Origin: Chlorobiota bacterium
Lineage (GTDB): Bacteria; Bacteroidota; Ignavibacteria; Tepidaquicellales; OLB5
Assembly: GCA_022616535.1 (NCBI GenBank)
Contig: JAKEEM010000070.1
Span: forward strand, 1-51,044
Direction: 5' to 3'
Length of the DNA: 51,044 nt
Below, piece by piece: positions 32,675-41,858 of this stretch. How positions within the stretch are numbered: position 1 is the first letter of the stretch; the number at the start of each line of letters is the position of its first letter. The translations under genes were made by a program, and so were the position numbers. Below the pieces are notes generated by a model. It saw only the letters and a list, made by a program, of their open reading frames with translations, did no database searches and was not told the origin of the DNA.

Positions 32675-34138
32675 TTATTCCCCCTTTTCTAAAGGGGGGT
32701 CTAAAACTTTATCATCTGCATCAAAAACCTCCACGTCGCCGAATTTCTTCAGCTTATCCTTAATTGCATCTGCATCTCCTGACGCAACGATAAATAAGTT
32801 ATCCGGGCGAATATATTTCTTTGCTGCTTTCAATATGTCCTGCTTTGTCAGGCTGTTAATTGTGCTGATGTATTTGCTATAATAATCCTTCGGCAGATTA
32901 TATAGTTTCAGGTTAATCACTCTTGAAGCAACCGCATTTGCAGTTTCAAGCTGCAAAGGAAATACTCCGGTCAAATAGTTTTTCACAGTCTCAAGCTCAT
33001 CATCTGAAACCTCTTCCGATATAATTTTCTTCAATTCCCCTATAATCAGCGTGATTGAAGTGTCCGTAACCTCATTTCTTACATCAGCATCCACGGAAAA
33101 ATCACCGGGGTATATCCTCGGGTTAAAATTGCTTCTTGCTCCGTATGTGAATCCGTGCTTTTCCCTCAAATTATAGTTAATTCTTGAGCCGAAATACCCC
33201 CCAAGAAGGGTATTCATTACTGTTACTGCAATAAAGTCGGGATTGTTCCGTGAAATGCCGATATGCCCAATCCTCAGGCTTGACTGCACCGCTCCCGGTT
33301 TATTGACAATGTAAACAGAGCTTGGCTTAGTGTCGTCTATCAGGTATAGTTTTATATCGCGATTTTCTGATGAGCTTTTATTCCAATTTGAGAATTGAGT
33401 GTTAACAAAGTTAATCGCTTCTTCCTTTGTTATATCACCTACGAAAGCGAGTATGAGGTTTTCAGGCCCGTAATGATTATTGTAAAAGCTTTCAAAATCA
33501 GCTTTGGATAAAATCTTAACGCTTTCTTCGGTGCCTTCCGAAGGGTAAGCATATGGGTGCTGGTCGAAAAGAACCTTATAGAATTTTTTTTCGCTTAAAT
33601 TGCCGGCGTCGTCTTTTGACTGAAGTATTGAGGAAATCCTCTGCTCCTTTACCCTTGCAATTTCATCTTCTACAAAGGTAGGATTGAGCACAACGTCTGC
33701 CAAAATGCCGATTCCCTTATCAAGGTGTTTTTTTAATAACGAAAGCGATACATAACTTCCGTCCCAGTCGCTTCCGCTGTTGATTGAGCCGCCGAGAAAA
33801 TCGATTTCTTCGGCAATTTGTGTTGCACTTCTATTTTTTGTTCCTTTTGTAAGCAGCTCAGCTGTGAGCGATGCCAGCCCGAATTTGCCACCATCGTAAT
33901 ACGAACCCGCATCCTTAAATACGAGTCTAACAGAAACCGCCGGGATTTTACTGTTCTCTATTACAAGAACGTTTATTCCGTTTGGAAGAGTCGTGTCGAA
34001 GTAATCGGGAAATAGAACGTCTTTCGGGGGACCCGGTTTAGGGGGTTTGGTCCTGTCAAGCTTTTCATCCTGTGCAACTAAAGTATTTGCCATAATTATT
34101 ATTAAAACTAAGCATATTATTTGTTTTATGAAATTCAT
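32675..34138 (-). CDS. M16-family peptidase, non-catalytic partner
   Basis: 487 residues with a signal peptide (ending NTLVAQ). It has the two-half M16 fold, but the zinc site HxxEH is absent: the matching region reads GLASLTAELLTKGT. It carries GGYFGSRINYNLREKHGFTYG, the R/Y substrate-contact region of the inactive half. In M16B peptidases an inactive subunit pairs with a catalytic one, here probably the neighbouring upstream gene. Its start overlaps the previous stop by ATGA. The C-terminal PPLEKGE is repeat-derived. Confidence 0.87.
   Translation of the reverse strand: MNFIKQIICLVLIIIMANTLVAQDEKLDRTKPPKPGPPKDVLFPDYFDTTLPNGINVLVIENSKIPAVSVRLVFKDAGSYYDGGKFGLASLTAELLTKGTKNRSATQIAEEIDFLGGSINSGSDWDGSYVSLSLLKKHLDKGIGILADVVLNPTFVEDEIARVKEQRISSILQSKDDAGNLSEKKFYKVLFDQHPYAYPSEGTEESVKILSKADFESFYNNHYGPENLILAFVGDITKEEAINFVNTQFSNWNKSSSENRDIKLYLIDDTKPSSVYIVNKPGAVQSSLRIGHIGISRNNPDFIAVTVMNTLLGGYFGSRINYNLREKHGFTYGARSNFNPRIYPGDFSVDADVRNEVTDTSITLIIGELKKIISEEVSDDELETVKNYLTGVFPLQLETANAVASRVINLKLYNLPKDYYSKYISTINSLTKQDILKAAKKYIRPDNLFIVASGDADAIKDKLKKFGDVEVFDADDKVLDPPLEKGE
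32680..32699. repeat. Palindrome CCCCCTTTTCTAAAGGGGGG at the M16 gene end
   Basis: A 20-bp palindrome lying in the last codons of the M16 gene 32675-34138, where it supplies PPLEKG. Both copies are 58 bp apart and span the M16/moxR boundary. Confidence 0.8.
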
Positions 34139-35442
34139 TTGCTTGTATTTGCAGATTTGCCTTCGGCAGGCAGATAGTTAAGTACTACCCTGTTTGAGTT
34201 GTTTAAGAATTTGATGGCTGATTCCTGGATACCGTTTAATGTTACATAATGGTAATTTTCAATATTTGTGTTGATAAGTTCAGGGTTATTATAAAACGTT
34301 TTATAATGCGAAAGAATGTCGGCTTTCGATAAATTAGTCTGCAATCTGTATGTATTTCTTGTTTCAACTTTGTTTTTTATTTTTTCAAGCTCTTTTTCGG
34401 TAAGTTTTCCGGCTTTCACTTCGTCAATAATTCTGTCTATTTCCTTTTGAACGGTTTGAATTTTTACGCCCGGCATTAAAATAGCGTAAATATAAAATAC
34501 CCCTGCAAATTCCTTTGCGTCGACCCAGCATCCAATTTCTGCGGCAAGCTGTTTTTTGTAAACGATTTCATTATAAAAGCGTGAGCTTTCACCAGTCGAC
34601 AGTATATCGCTTAATATGTCAAACTCGTAAAACTCCCTGCTGTTTTCCTCTGGAACCCTGTATGCAATAAAAATTCCCGGCAGCTGAATATTATCTAAAA
34701 TATTTTCTGTAACTTCTGCCGTTAAAACAACCTCTTGGAATTTTTTTCTTTGCCCGTTTAAGCTCTGGGGTATAGAGCCGAAATATTTTTCGGTAAGTTT
34801 AAAAGTACTGTCAAATTCTATATCTCCAACAATTGTTAAAACTGCATTATTTGGGACATAATGCTGCTCATAGAAAGCTTTAATATCAGCTAGGCTAGCT
34901 TTTTCAATGTCTTTTATATCGCCGATTGTATCCCACCTGTAGCCGCTTTTTTTAAACAGCCGGGAAGCCATTTCAATGCTAACTGTGCCGTAGGGTCGAT
35001 TATCAAAGTTCTGCTTTTTTTCCTCAATTACAACTTCCTTTTGTTTAAGCAGACTTTCCTCCGGTATGCCGAAACCAAGCATCCTGTCTGATTCAAGCCA
35101 CAGGGCAAACTCAAGCTGATGCGAAGGAGCCAAAAGATAGTAGCAGGTCTTATCCTCGGTAGTGTAGGCGTTATTTTCGCATCCATGCGACTGCGCCAGG
35201 CGGTCGTAATCGCCAGGTTGAATATTTTTCGAACCGCCGAACATTAAATGCTCGAATAAATGAGCATAACCTCTCTTATCCGGGTCCTCATCTTTTGAGC
35301 CCACATGGTAGCAAAGGTTAACTGCAACCGATGGCACTGAGCTGTCTTTTGATAAAATGACTTTCAAGCCGTTGCTTAGCTCGTACTCTTTAAATTTAAT
35401 CTTGCTGTTTTTTGTAAGACTTGCGGAAGAAATATTGTGCAT
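34135..35442 (-). CDS. M16-family peptidase, catalytic, without signal peptide
   Basis: 435 residues. Zinc motif HLFEHLMF (HxxEH, about residues 64-68), distal Glu in the E-x6-E region and ENNAYTTEDKTCYY. It starts MHNISSASLTKNSKIKF, with no export signal, unlike its two neighbours, which have one. It may therefore act in the cytosol, or a longer start exists in another form. It lies 4 nt after the upstream M16 gene and overlaps the downstream one by ATGA. Confidence 0.88.
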   Translation of the reverse strand: MHNISSASLTKNSKIKFKEYELSNGLKVILSKDSSVPSVAVNLCYHVGSKDEDPDKRGYAHLFEHLMFGGSKNIQPGDYDRLAQSHGCENNAYTTEDKTCYYLLAPSHQLEFALWLESDRMLGFGIPEESLLKQKEVVIEEKKQNFDNRPYGTVSIEMASRLFKKSGYRWDTIGDIKDIEKASLADIKAFYEQHYVPNNAVLTIVGDIEFDSTFKLTEKYFGSIPQSLNGQRKKFQEVVLTAEVTENILDNIQLPGIFIAYRVPEENSREFYEFDILSDILSTGESSRFYNEIVYKKQLAAEIGCWVDAKEFAGVFYIYAILMPGVKIQTVQKEIDRIIDEVKAGKLTEKELEKIKNKVETRNTYRLQTNLSKADILSHYKTFYNNPELINTNIENYHYVTLNGIQESAIKFLNNSNRVVLNYLPAEGKSANTSK

Positions 35443-35446
35443 TAAA

Positions 35447-36784
35447 TCAATTAACCTTATTTTCTTTTTTGGGCAGGTAGTAAAGTATAACCCTGTTGTC
35501 TGGATTGAGGTATTTCTTCGCGGTATTGATTATATCTTCCCCGGTAACATTCAAATAATAATCAATTGCCGTATTAATAAGCTCAGTTTTTTTAAAATAA
35601 GTCCAGAAGTGAGCAAGCAAATCGGCTTTTCTCATCGTAGTCTGAAGGTTAGTTAAAAAATCATTCTCAATAGAATTCTTAACTTTCTCAAGCTCTTTAT
35701 CAAGTACCTCCTCGCTCATTAATTTATTTACTTGCAAAGTAATTTCCTTATCAATTTCATCAGGGTTCGAGTTTTTAAATCCTGTGGCAGAAATTATCAA
35801 CATCCCTCCGAGCTCGTTATCCCAAACAAATGAATTTATCTGTTTAGCTATTTTCTTTTCGTAAACAATGCCCTTATAAAGTCTTGAGCTTTTGCCGTCT
35901 GTTAAAATCATCGAAATAACTTCAAGCGCGTAGATATCCTTGTTTGCAGCACCGGGTATTTTATACCCAAAATATACTGCGGGAAGCTGTACATTATCAT
36001 AGATTACATCTTTTATTTCGCCCTGATTAAATATAATTTCTTTATATGTTTTTTTCTTTGCGTTTGAGGATTTTAAACCTCCGAAATATTTTATTACCAG
36101 CTCTTTGGCTTCATCATAATTTATATCACCGGAAACAACAAGAACCGCATTATCGGGAGAATAGTATTTTTTGTAAAACTCCTGAGCATAGGATAAATCC
36201 GCACCGTTTAAATCTTCCATACTGCCTATGGGTATCCATTCATATGTCTGGTTTTTAAAGGCTCTCTTCATCAGCTCGCCCCAGCGTGAACCGTAGGGAG
36301 CGTTATCGTATCTCTGGCGTTTTTCCTCTTTTACAACTTCCCTCTGGTTATCGAAATTTTCCTTATTGACTTTTAGAGTCGACATCCTGTCGGATTCAAG
36401 CCACAAAAGAAGCTCAAGCTGGTTCGAAGGGGCGGTTTCAAAATAATTTGTTCTGTCCTGATTTGTAGTGCCGTTTAAAGTTCCCCCGGCTTTTTGGATG
36501 TATTCAAAATGCTGTGCTTTGCCAACATTTTCCGAGCCCTGAAACATCATGTGTTCAAATAAATGTGCAAATCCGGTTCGGTTTGAATCTTCGTCTTTTG
36601 CTCCAACATGATACCATAGATTAACACTGACGATTGGGTTTGTACCATCTTTATGAAGTATTACGTGAAGCCCGTTATCGAGGTCAAATTCTTCAAATTC
36701 AACTTTTGACTGGGCCTCAAAGCTTTTAGCTGAGATAAACATTAAAATTATCGTTATTGTTATTAGATATTTTAGGCGCGGCAT
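35447..36784 (-). CDS. M16-family peptidase, catalytic, exported
   Basis: About 445 residues from the ATG at 36784 (MPRLKYLI), chosen because a signal peptide begins there; ten codons upstream another ATG is open but adds no signal. Zinc motif HLFEHMMF, and NGTTNQDRTNYFETAPSNQLE as in processing-protease-like M16 enzymes. It is the first gene of a unit M16-M16-M16-moxR. It probably degrades peptides in the periplasm. Confidence 0.88.
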   Translation of the reverse strand: MPRLKYLITITIILMFISAKSFEAQSKVEFEEFDLDNGLHVILHKDGTNPIVSVNLWYHVGAKDEDSNRTGFAHLFEHMMFQGSENVGKAQHFEYIQKAGGTLNGTTNQDRTNYFETAPSNQLELLLWLESDRMSTLKVNKENFDNQREVVKEEKRQRYDNAPYGSRWGELMKRAFKNQTYEWIPIGSMEDLNGADLSYAQEFYKKYYSPDNAVLVVSGDINYDEAKELVIKYFGGLKSSNAKKKTYKEIIFNQGEIKDVIYDNVQLPAVYFGYKIPGAANKDIYALEVISMILTDGKSSRLYKGIVYEKKIAKQINSFVWDNELGGMLIISATGFKNSNPDEIDKEITLQVNKLMSEEVLDKELEKVKNSIENDFLTNLQTTMRKADLLAHFWTYFKKTELINTAIDYYLNVTGEDIINTAKKYLNPDNRVILYYLPKKENKVN

Positions 36785-36905
36785 ATGATTATAAAACAAG
36801 CAAGATAACAAAGCGGTTTCTAATAAAAAAGTTAGATTTAGCTCCTAATGGTATAAATATAAGCATAGATAAATTAATAATTTATAATAATATTTGTTGA
36901 TGTAA

Positions 36906-37481
36906 ATGAGACAGGAACTTCTCTACATTTCAAATCTTATTAGTCTATCCAGATTTTTACTTCTCGGAGTGACTGTTTACTTTCTGCTGGCTTATAATTA
37001 TTTAATGGGGGGGGTTTTTATAATACTGATTTGGGTTTCAGATTTGCTTGACGGCTATTTTGCAAGAGCCAGAAATGAAATAAGTGAGCTTGGAAAAAAA
37101 ATTGACCCGATTGCCGACAAAGCATCGGTGATAACAATTGTAATAGTTCTTTTGGTCCAGGAATTGGTTCCGTTATGGTTTGTAATTATCACCGTTTTGC
37201 GTGATGCGATTATCCTCACAGGGGGGTTATATTTAAGTAGCAAGAAGAACATAGTGTTACAATCTAACTTAGTAGGGAAAATAGCAGTCTTCGTAATAGG
37301 GCTCACCTTATTTTTTTATATTTTTGGCGTTGCGGCGTCAAAAAATCAAATCGGAAACTTTTTTCTCTATCATAGTGAATTTACGGAACTTTTAATACAG
37401 GTAATGCTATTTTTATCTATAGTTATGATAATATTATCTTTAACTTCATATTTAAGACGATTCCTGCAAAATATTAAATAA
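36906..37481 (+). CDS. CDP-alcohol phosphatidyltransferase, PgsA-like
   Basis: 191-residue integral membrane enzyme with the CDP-alcohol phosphatidyltransferase signature D-x2-DG-x2-AR-x8-G-x3-D-x3-D in SDLLDGYFARAR...GKKIDPIAD (about residues 42-70). About five or six hydrophobic helices. It most likely makes phosphatidylglycerophosphate for phospholipids, as PgsA; other CDP-alcohol acceptors cannot be excluded. It is followed by the HU gene. Confidence 0.85.
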   Translation: MRQELLYISNLISLSRFLLLGVTVYFLLAYNYLMGGVFIILIWVSDLLDGYFARARNEISELGKKIDPIADKASVITIVIVLLVQELVPLWFVIITVLRDAIILTGGLYLSSKKNIVLQSNLVGKIAVFVIGLTLFFYIFGVAASKNQIGNFFLYHSEFTELLIQVMLFLSIVMIILSLTSYLRRFLQNIK

Positions 37482-37510
37482 ATTAATAAAATTTACTTTT
37501 TGGAGGGTAA

Positions 37511-37846
37511 ATGGAGACAATGGCTGAAAAAAAACTCAGAGTAAGAACATTAACTAAAAAAGACATTGAGCTAAAGCTTGCCAAGAAGTTCGACGGAAAG
37601 AAAATCACCGAAAAAGGCGCAGTGGATGCTTTGTTTGACGGCATTCGTGAGCTCTTAATGACCGCAAACCCGGATTTAAGGATTGAAATCAGGGATTTCG
37701 GTGTTTTTGAGGTAAAAACAACAAAGCCGAAACCGAAGGCAAGAAATCTCAAAACCGGTGAATTCGTATTCGTTCCCGCAAGAAAGAAAATGCACTTTAA
37801 GCCGGGCAAGCTGCTCAAGGAATTTTTAAAAAAACCTTTAGATTAA
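37511..37846 (+). CDS. HU/IHF-family DNA-binding protein
   Basis: 111 residues. N-terminal LTKKDIELKLAKKFDGKKI and the beta-arm region with RDFGVFEVKTTKPKPKARN, then GEFVFVPARKKMHFKPGKLLKEFL. It is longer than HU by a basic N-terminal leader. It bends DNA and organises the nucleoid. GGAGGG lies 5 nt upstream of the ATG. A terminator overlaps its 3' end. Confidence 0.9.
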   Translation: METMAEKKLRVRTLTKKDIELKLAKKFDGKKITEKGAVDALFDGIRELLMTANPDLRIEIRDFGVFEVKTTKPKPKARNLKTGEFVFVPARKKMHFKPGKLLKEFLKKPLD

Positions 37847-37874
37847 ATTTATATCTTAATACAAAGGTTTTTTT
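37828..37874 (+). terminator. Rho-independent terminator at the HU gene end
   Basis: AAAAAAACCTTT at the last codons pairs with AAAGGTTTTTTT (37863-37874), overlapping the stop codon. Confidence 0.75.
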
Positions 37875-37945
37875 AAGAAAAAGCAATTATAAAATAGGTA
37901 TTATTGCTGCTTTCTTCTTGTCCTAAATATTACGGATAAACAACG

Positions 37946-38380
37946 ATGGGTAAAATTCTTGCGATTGACTACGGGTCTGTTAGGATTGGAATTGCAGTAA
38001 GCGGCGGGAGCGGTTCGATTGCTTTCGGAAAACAAGCCCTTTCCAATGATAATAAGGCAATCGGTAAAATTAAAAAACTGGTTTCCGGCGAGGGAATATC
38101 ACAAATAATTCTCGGATACCCTTTAAATCTTAAAGGCGAAAAAACTCATCAAACCTTAGAGGTTGAATCTTTTGAGGAAAAGCTTAAATCCGGTTTTTCT
38201 TCAGATGATTTTAAGCACGTTATTATAACGCGCTGGGATGAACGCTTTACGTCCAAGATGGCGGCGGACTCGATGATTGAATCAGGAATGAAAAAGAAAA
38301 AGAGGCGGGATAAATCAAACATTGACATAATTTCGGCGGCAATACTTTTACAAAGTTATCTTGACAGTAAAAGGAAATAA
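37946..38380 (+). CDS. ruvX: Holliday junction resolvase-like RuvX (YqgF)
   Basis: 144 residues with an RNase-H-like fold. KILAIDYGSVRIGIAVS opens the YqgF family (catalytic Asp7), GYPLNLKGEKT and a late WDERFTSKMA, then DIISAAILLQSYLDS. It is thought to process 16S rRNA precursor ends and to act at DNA junctions. It is near-cotranscribed with the AlbA_2 gene that follows. Confidence 0.9.
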   Translation: MGKILAIDYGSVRIGIAVSGGSGSIAFGKQALSNDNKAIGKIKKLVSGEGISQIILGYPLNLKGEKTHQTLEVESFEEKLKSGFSSDDFKHVIITRWDERFTSKMAADSMIESGMKKKKRRDKSNIDIISAAILLQSYLDSKRK

Positions 38381-38403
38381 TTGTTATATTTATAAGTTAC
38401 AGG

Positions 38404-39072
38404 ATGCTTAAAAATCTTCAGACACATATGACCTTATTTGAATTAAGCGAAGTCATAGAAAACGGCGAAACCCAGCTGGTTGAGTTCAAGCGAAAGTTTA
38501 CCGAACCCGAGAAAATTGCAAAGGAAATGATTGCTTTTGCCAACACTAAGGGCGGGAAAATACTTTTTGGTATCGATGATGATAAGAAAGTTGTTGGAGT
38601 TGAAAGCGAAAAAGGTGAGATTGAGTATATTGACCTTGACGCAAAGTTCTACTGCGAGCCCGAGCTGAAATATTCAGTCGATATTTTGCATATTTACAGA
38701 AAAGATGTTGTCATTGCCGATATTCCCGAAAGCAGGAGGAAGCCGCATCGGCTAATTGAAAACGGAAAAGAAGATGACGATTTAAATAAAGTTTATATCA
38801 GAGTTAAAGATAAATCCGTTTTAGCATCGAAGGAAACCATAAGGGTGCTGAGGAAACTAAACCCCGATTCGCCGCCCCAGATTATAAACCTCGGTGAAAA
38901 AGAAAAAGCTCTCCTTGATTACCTTAACAAACATGAAATCACGCATAAAGAGTTTAAAGAGCTTCTTAATATTTCCAACCGCAGGGCAAGCCGTATACTT
39001 GTAAACCTTGTCAGAGCTGATTTAATCCGTCTTCACAACCTGGAAAATGAAGATTACTATACACTGAATTAA
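38404..39072 (+). CDS. AlbA_2/Schlafen-type DNA-binding protein with winged-helix tail
   Basis: 222 residues. Residues of about 15-130 match the AlbA_2 (Schlafen-type ATP/DNA-binding) domain: GETQLVEFKRKFTEPEKIAKEMIAFANTKGGKILFGIDDD. Residues of about 155-222 form a winged helix (HEITHKEFKELLNISNRRASRILVNL). It probably acts as a regulator. It lies 23 nt after ruvX. Confidence 0.82.
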   Translation: MLKNLQTHMTLFELSEVIENGETQLVEFKRKFTEPEKIAKEMIAFANTKGGKILFGIDDDKKVVGVESEKGEIEYIDLDAKFYCEPELKYSVDILHIYRKDVVIADIPESRRKPHRLIENGKEDDDLNKVYIRVKDKSVLASKETIRVLRKLNPDSPPQIINLGEKEKALLDYLNKHEITHKEFKELLNISNRRASRILVNLVRADLIRLHNLENEDYYTLN

Positions 39073-39315
39073 TTTCCCCCACAGCAGTTACAAATCATAA
39101 TTTAAGTTGATGTTTATCATAGCTAATGCTTAGTGTTTTTGGCTATTTTTGGGTAAGTCAAAATGCGGGGAATTGTGAAAAAAAATCTTCCTGATTTAAC
39201 ATTTTGAGATTAATGTCCGATAGAATTTTTGGAAATTTTACATTATTCTTTAAAAAGTATGGTTTCGAATACAGCAAAGTCCTTCAAACAGACTTAACAA
39301 ACAACAAAAAAAATC

Positions 39316-39347
39316 TTTGAATCATAAGATACATTCCCTTATTTTTA
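39316..39347 (+). promoter_or_regulatory. Promoter for the T9SS gene at 39368
   Basis: TTTG (39316-39319), 20 nt, TATTTTTA (39340-39347). AAAAGGAGG (39353-39361) then precedes the ATG at 39368. The 295-bp gap 39073-39367 otherwise shows no gene. Confidence 0.5.
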
Positions 39348-39367
39348 CATTGAAAAGGAGGTCTATT

Positions 39368-40995
39368 ATGAAAAACAATAGAATCCTTCAATCCATCATT
39401 CTACTTATACTCATTTTATTTACTGCATTCAATTTTTACGGGAATAAACCAAATGAATCAAACACTGATTTAATACTGCACGCCCAAAAATTAGATGCAA
39501 ATACAATCAGCACGTGGTTTAGAAATAACGGAATGTTTAACACGAGTCCCGGATTTGAATGGCCAAAAGGCTCAGGAAAGTATGTACGCCATGGATCAGG
39601 AATCTGGATTGCAGCAAGAGTTGGCAGTGATACTTTAGTATCAATTGCTGATTATGGCTCTGAGTTTTTACCAGGCTATACTGACGGCAATGGTATTCCT
39701 CATGGTGAGAATGAGCCTTTTTACAGGATTTACAAGCTTAATTTGGGAGTAAACGACAGCGGCAGAGCGCACTGGCCTAATATACTGCTTGGAAATTCCA
39801 ATCAGGGTGCTCCTGTTTATTTCGATAACTCTTCCAATAGTTGGAAACCGCTTGACTTTGGTCATCAGACTTTATTTCATAGATATACTGACTCTTACCC
39901 GCAGTCACACACTCTTAATAATGGGTCTACACCTCCGCTAAAAGCAGACGTAATGCAAACGGATTTTTCAATTAATATTCAGGGCGGTCTCGATCTTGCA
40001 ATAATTTCTCAATTTACAATTATAAACAAAAGTTCTAGTACGTGGAATAAAGCCTTCATTACATTCTGGACGGACGATGACATTGGCTTCTCAAGTGCTG
40101 ATAAAGTTGGCTGTGATACTTCACTTAACTTAGGATATACTTATAATACCATTAATAACGATACCACATATGGAGTTCCGCCGGCAGTTGGTTTTCTGAT
40201 GCTTAGGGGTGCATTAAGATTCACCGGAAATAACAGTGACACCGTTTTTATTTGCAGAAATAAAACACGAGTACCTTTAGTTGGATATGAGGATTTATTA
40301 ATGAGCGTCTTTAACTGGATTGCCAACAGTAATCACCCCATAAACGGAAATCCTGCCAGTTTCAGAGAATCTTACAGATACATGTCAGGTCCGGAGAAAC
40401 GGTCAACCGATAATTCATCCCTCAGGTTATGTAACCAAATACATGTTTTCTGGTGATCCTTTAACAAATACGGGGTGGATTCAGACTGATCAGGGTGACC
40501 AAAGATTTATTCTTTCAACAGGTCCCGTTGATATAGCGCCGGGGATACACAGATAGTTGTAATAGCTCAGGTTGTAAACAGAGGGCATAACGTATTTTCG
40601 ACGATTTATTTATTAAAGCAGCTCTGCGGGGTTGTAAAAAATTATTATAATACATGCTACACCTCTCCGCCTATTGGAATCGAACCGACTTCAACCGAAG
40701 TGCCATCGGAGTACAAGCTGTATCAAAATTATCCAAATCCGTTTAATCCCGTGGCAAAGATTCGTTTTGAGTTGCCTGTAGAGGCGACTCGCCGAGTCGC
40801 CCTTATAGTGTTTGATGTTACAGGCAGGGAGATTGAAACATTGGTTAATGAAGAACTAAATCCGGGGGTATACGAAATCCAATGGGATGCGGCGAATTAT
40901 CCGAGCGGGTATATTATTACAGAATGTCAGCAGGGGATCCGTCAGTGGACGGACAAGTTTATTCGGAAACGAAGAAGATGGTTTTGATAAAGTAA
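39368..40995 (+). pseudogene. T9SS surface protein broken by three frameshifts
   Basis: Start ATG 39368 after AAGGAGG. Frame 1 reads to 40384-40390, then the continuation is in the next frame (MSG then RRNGQPIIHPSGYVTKYMF), i.e. one extra base or two missing near 40391. A second shift near 40541-40544 (one G missing) leads to GDTQIVVIAQVV. A third near 40907-40909 (one G missing in the G-run) leads to VYYYRMSAGDP and the proper end TKKMVLIK, TAA at 40995. Repaired it would be about 540 residues with a signal peptide and T9SS tail. The middle frame fits a conserved family of surface proteins with APGDTQ...VIA. Real decay or assembly error cannot be separated here. Confidence 0.8.
40778..40805. 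repeat. Palindrome GGCGACTCG-C-CGAGTCGCC in a T9SS tail
   Basis: A 19-bp perfect palindrome (40783-40801) with flanks starting GTAGA. It encodes VEATRRVAL, in the loop before strand ...FDVTGRE. It is at the same codon position and phase as the different palindrome 49012-49039. Confidence 0.8.
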
Positions 40996-41058
40996 CATAA
41001 GTTACTTTTGCCTGCCTGCTGCAGGCAGGAAACCTGCCCTATGGAGGGTTGGTAAAGT
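40985..41058 (+). terminator. Shared 3' trailer after the broken T9SS gene
   Basis: The stop overlaps the hairpin AAAGTAACATAAGTTACTTT (40990-41009), followed by CCTGCCTGCTGCAGGCAGG (41011-41029) and then a GGAGGG-containing segment. Same element order as at 181-234. Confidence 0.55.
41011..41029. repeat. Palindrome CCTGCCTGCTGCAGGCAGG
   Basis: Second copy of the element at 8318-8338; here it is part of the 3' trailer of a T9SS gene. Confidence 0.7.
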
Positions 41059-41063
41059 AAGTA

Positions 41064-41858
41064 TTATGCAATCACTGCCGAAACTAAAACCGCCGCTATG
41101 ACAAGCATAGCCATTAAAATCGTATAATAAACGGAAAATATTCCCGTTTCAAAAATTGTAATTATCCAGTTTTGTTTGTATACTCTTTTAAATGCAATCA
41201 GTAAATATATGAAGGGAATCAAGAAAACGGATATAAACGTAATGTCATCATCTATTAAGCTCAGGAAAGTGTCAATTGTTATGCAAAACAAAACGAAAGT
41301 GAAAAAGTGCAGCGAGAAAACAAGATGTTCTACGTAAAATCTTTTGTGCTCAACAATCTTTAGCGGCAGCGAAAACAGAAAAACCATTATTATCACATAA
41401 ATCGGAAGCTTGTCGTTCAGCTCTGAATTAAAGCTTGCCTTAAATGTTTCCTCCTGAATGTCTTTGCTTACCCTGATTTCCGAAACCCAGTCAGCAAATA
41501 CATTATCTGTACCTGATTTATCAAGCTCCATTTCCGAGTACTGGTCAGATACTACCTGCGTGGAAATCAAAAAAGTTACAAGACTCATGCATAAGTAAAG
41601 CTTTATCGGACTAATATAGCTCGCCATCCTGCCGTTAATGTATTCTCTTGTTAAATAGCCGGGTCTTGTGAGAACATACTTAACCGAGCTGAAAAACTTT
41701 GAATCCCAGTTAAAAAATTCATTGAAGAAATGAGTAAAAAAAGCTTTTAACGAGCGGTCTGAAGTATCAATTTTTTTCTGCCCGCAGCTTGGGCAGTAAT
41801 TTTCATAAAGCACCGCCACGCAGTTTAAACAGTTTTGTATGGTATTACTCTCATTCAT
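41064..41858 (-). CDS. DUF3667 membrane protein
   Basis: About 264 residues from the ATG at 41858 (MNESNTIQNCLNC); a longer start exists 19 codons upstream but overlaps arfB more. N-terminal zinc ribbon CLNC...CPSCGQKK (about 9-30), then KAFFTHFFNEFFNWDSKFF and TRPGYLTREYINGRMASYISPIKLYLCMSLVTF, the DUF3667 signature, and about four membrane helices in the C-terminal half. Function unknown. It is the last gene of the thiamine transcription unit and overlaps arfB slightly. Confidence 0.85.
   Translation of the reverse strand: MNESNTIQNCLNCVAVLYENYCPSCGQKKIDTSDRSLKAFFTHFFNEFFNWDSKFFSSVKYVLTRPGYLTREYINGRMASYISPIKLYLCMSLVTFLISTQVVSDQYSEMELDKSGTDNVFADWVSEIRVSKDIQEETFKASFNSELNDKLPIYVIIMVFLFSLPLKIVEHKRFYVEHLVFSLHFFTFVLFCITIDTFLSLIDDDITFISVFLIPFIYLLIAFKRVYKQNWIITIFETGIFSVYYTILMAMLVIAAVLVSAVIA

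Noticed and set aside
40385-40995. Programmed frameshifting in the 39368 gene
   Set aside because: Three separate shifts, none at a classic slippery heptamer with a downstream structure. Decay or sequence error is simpler.
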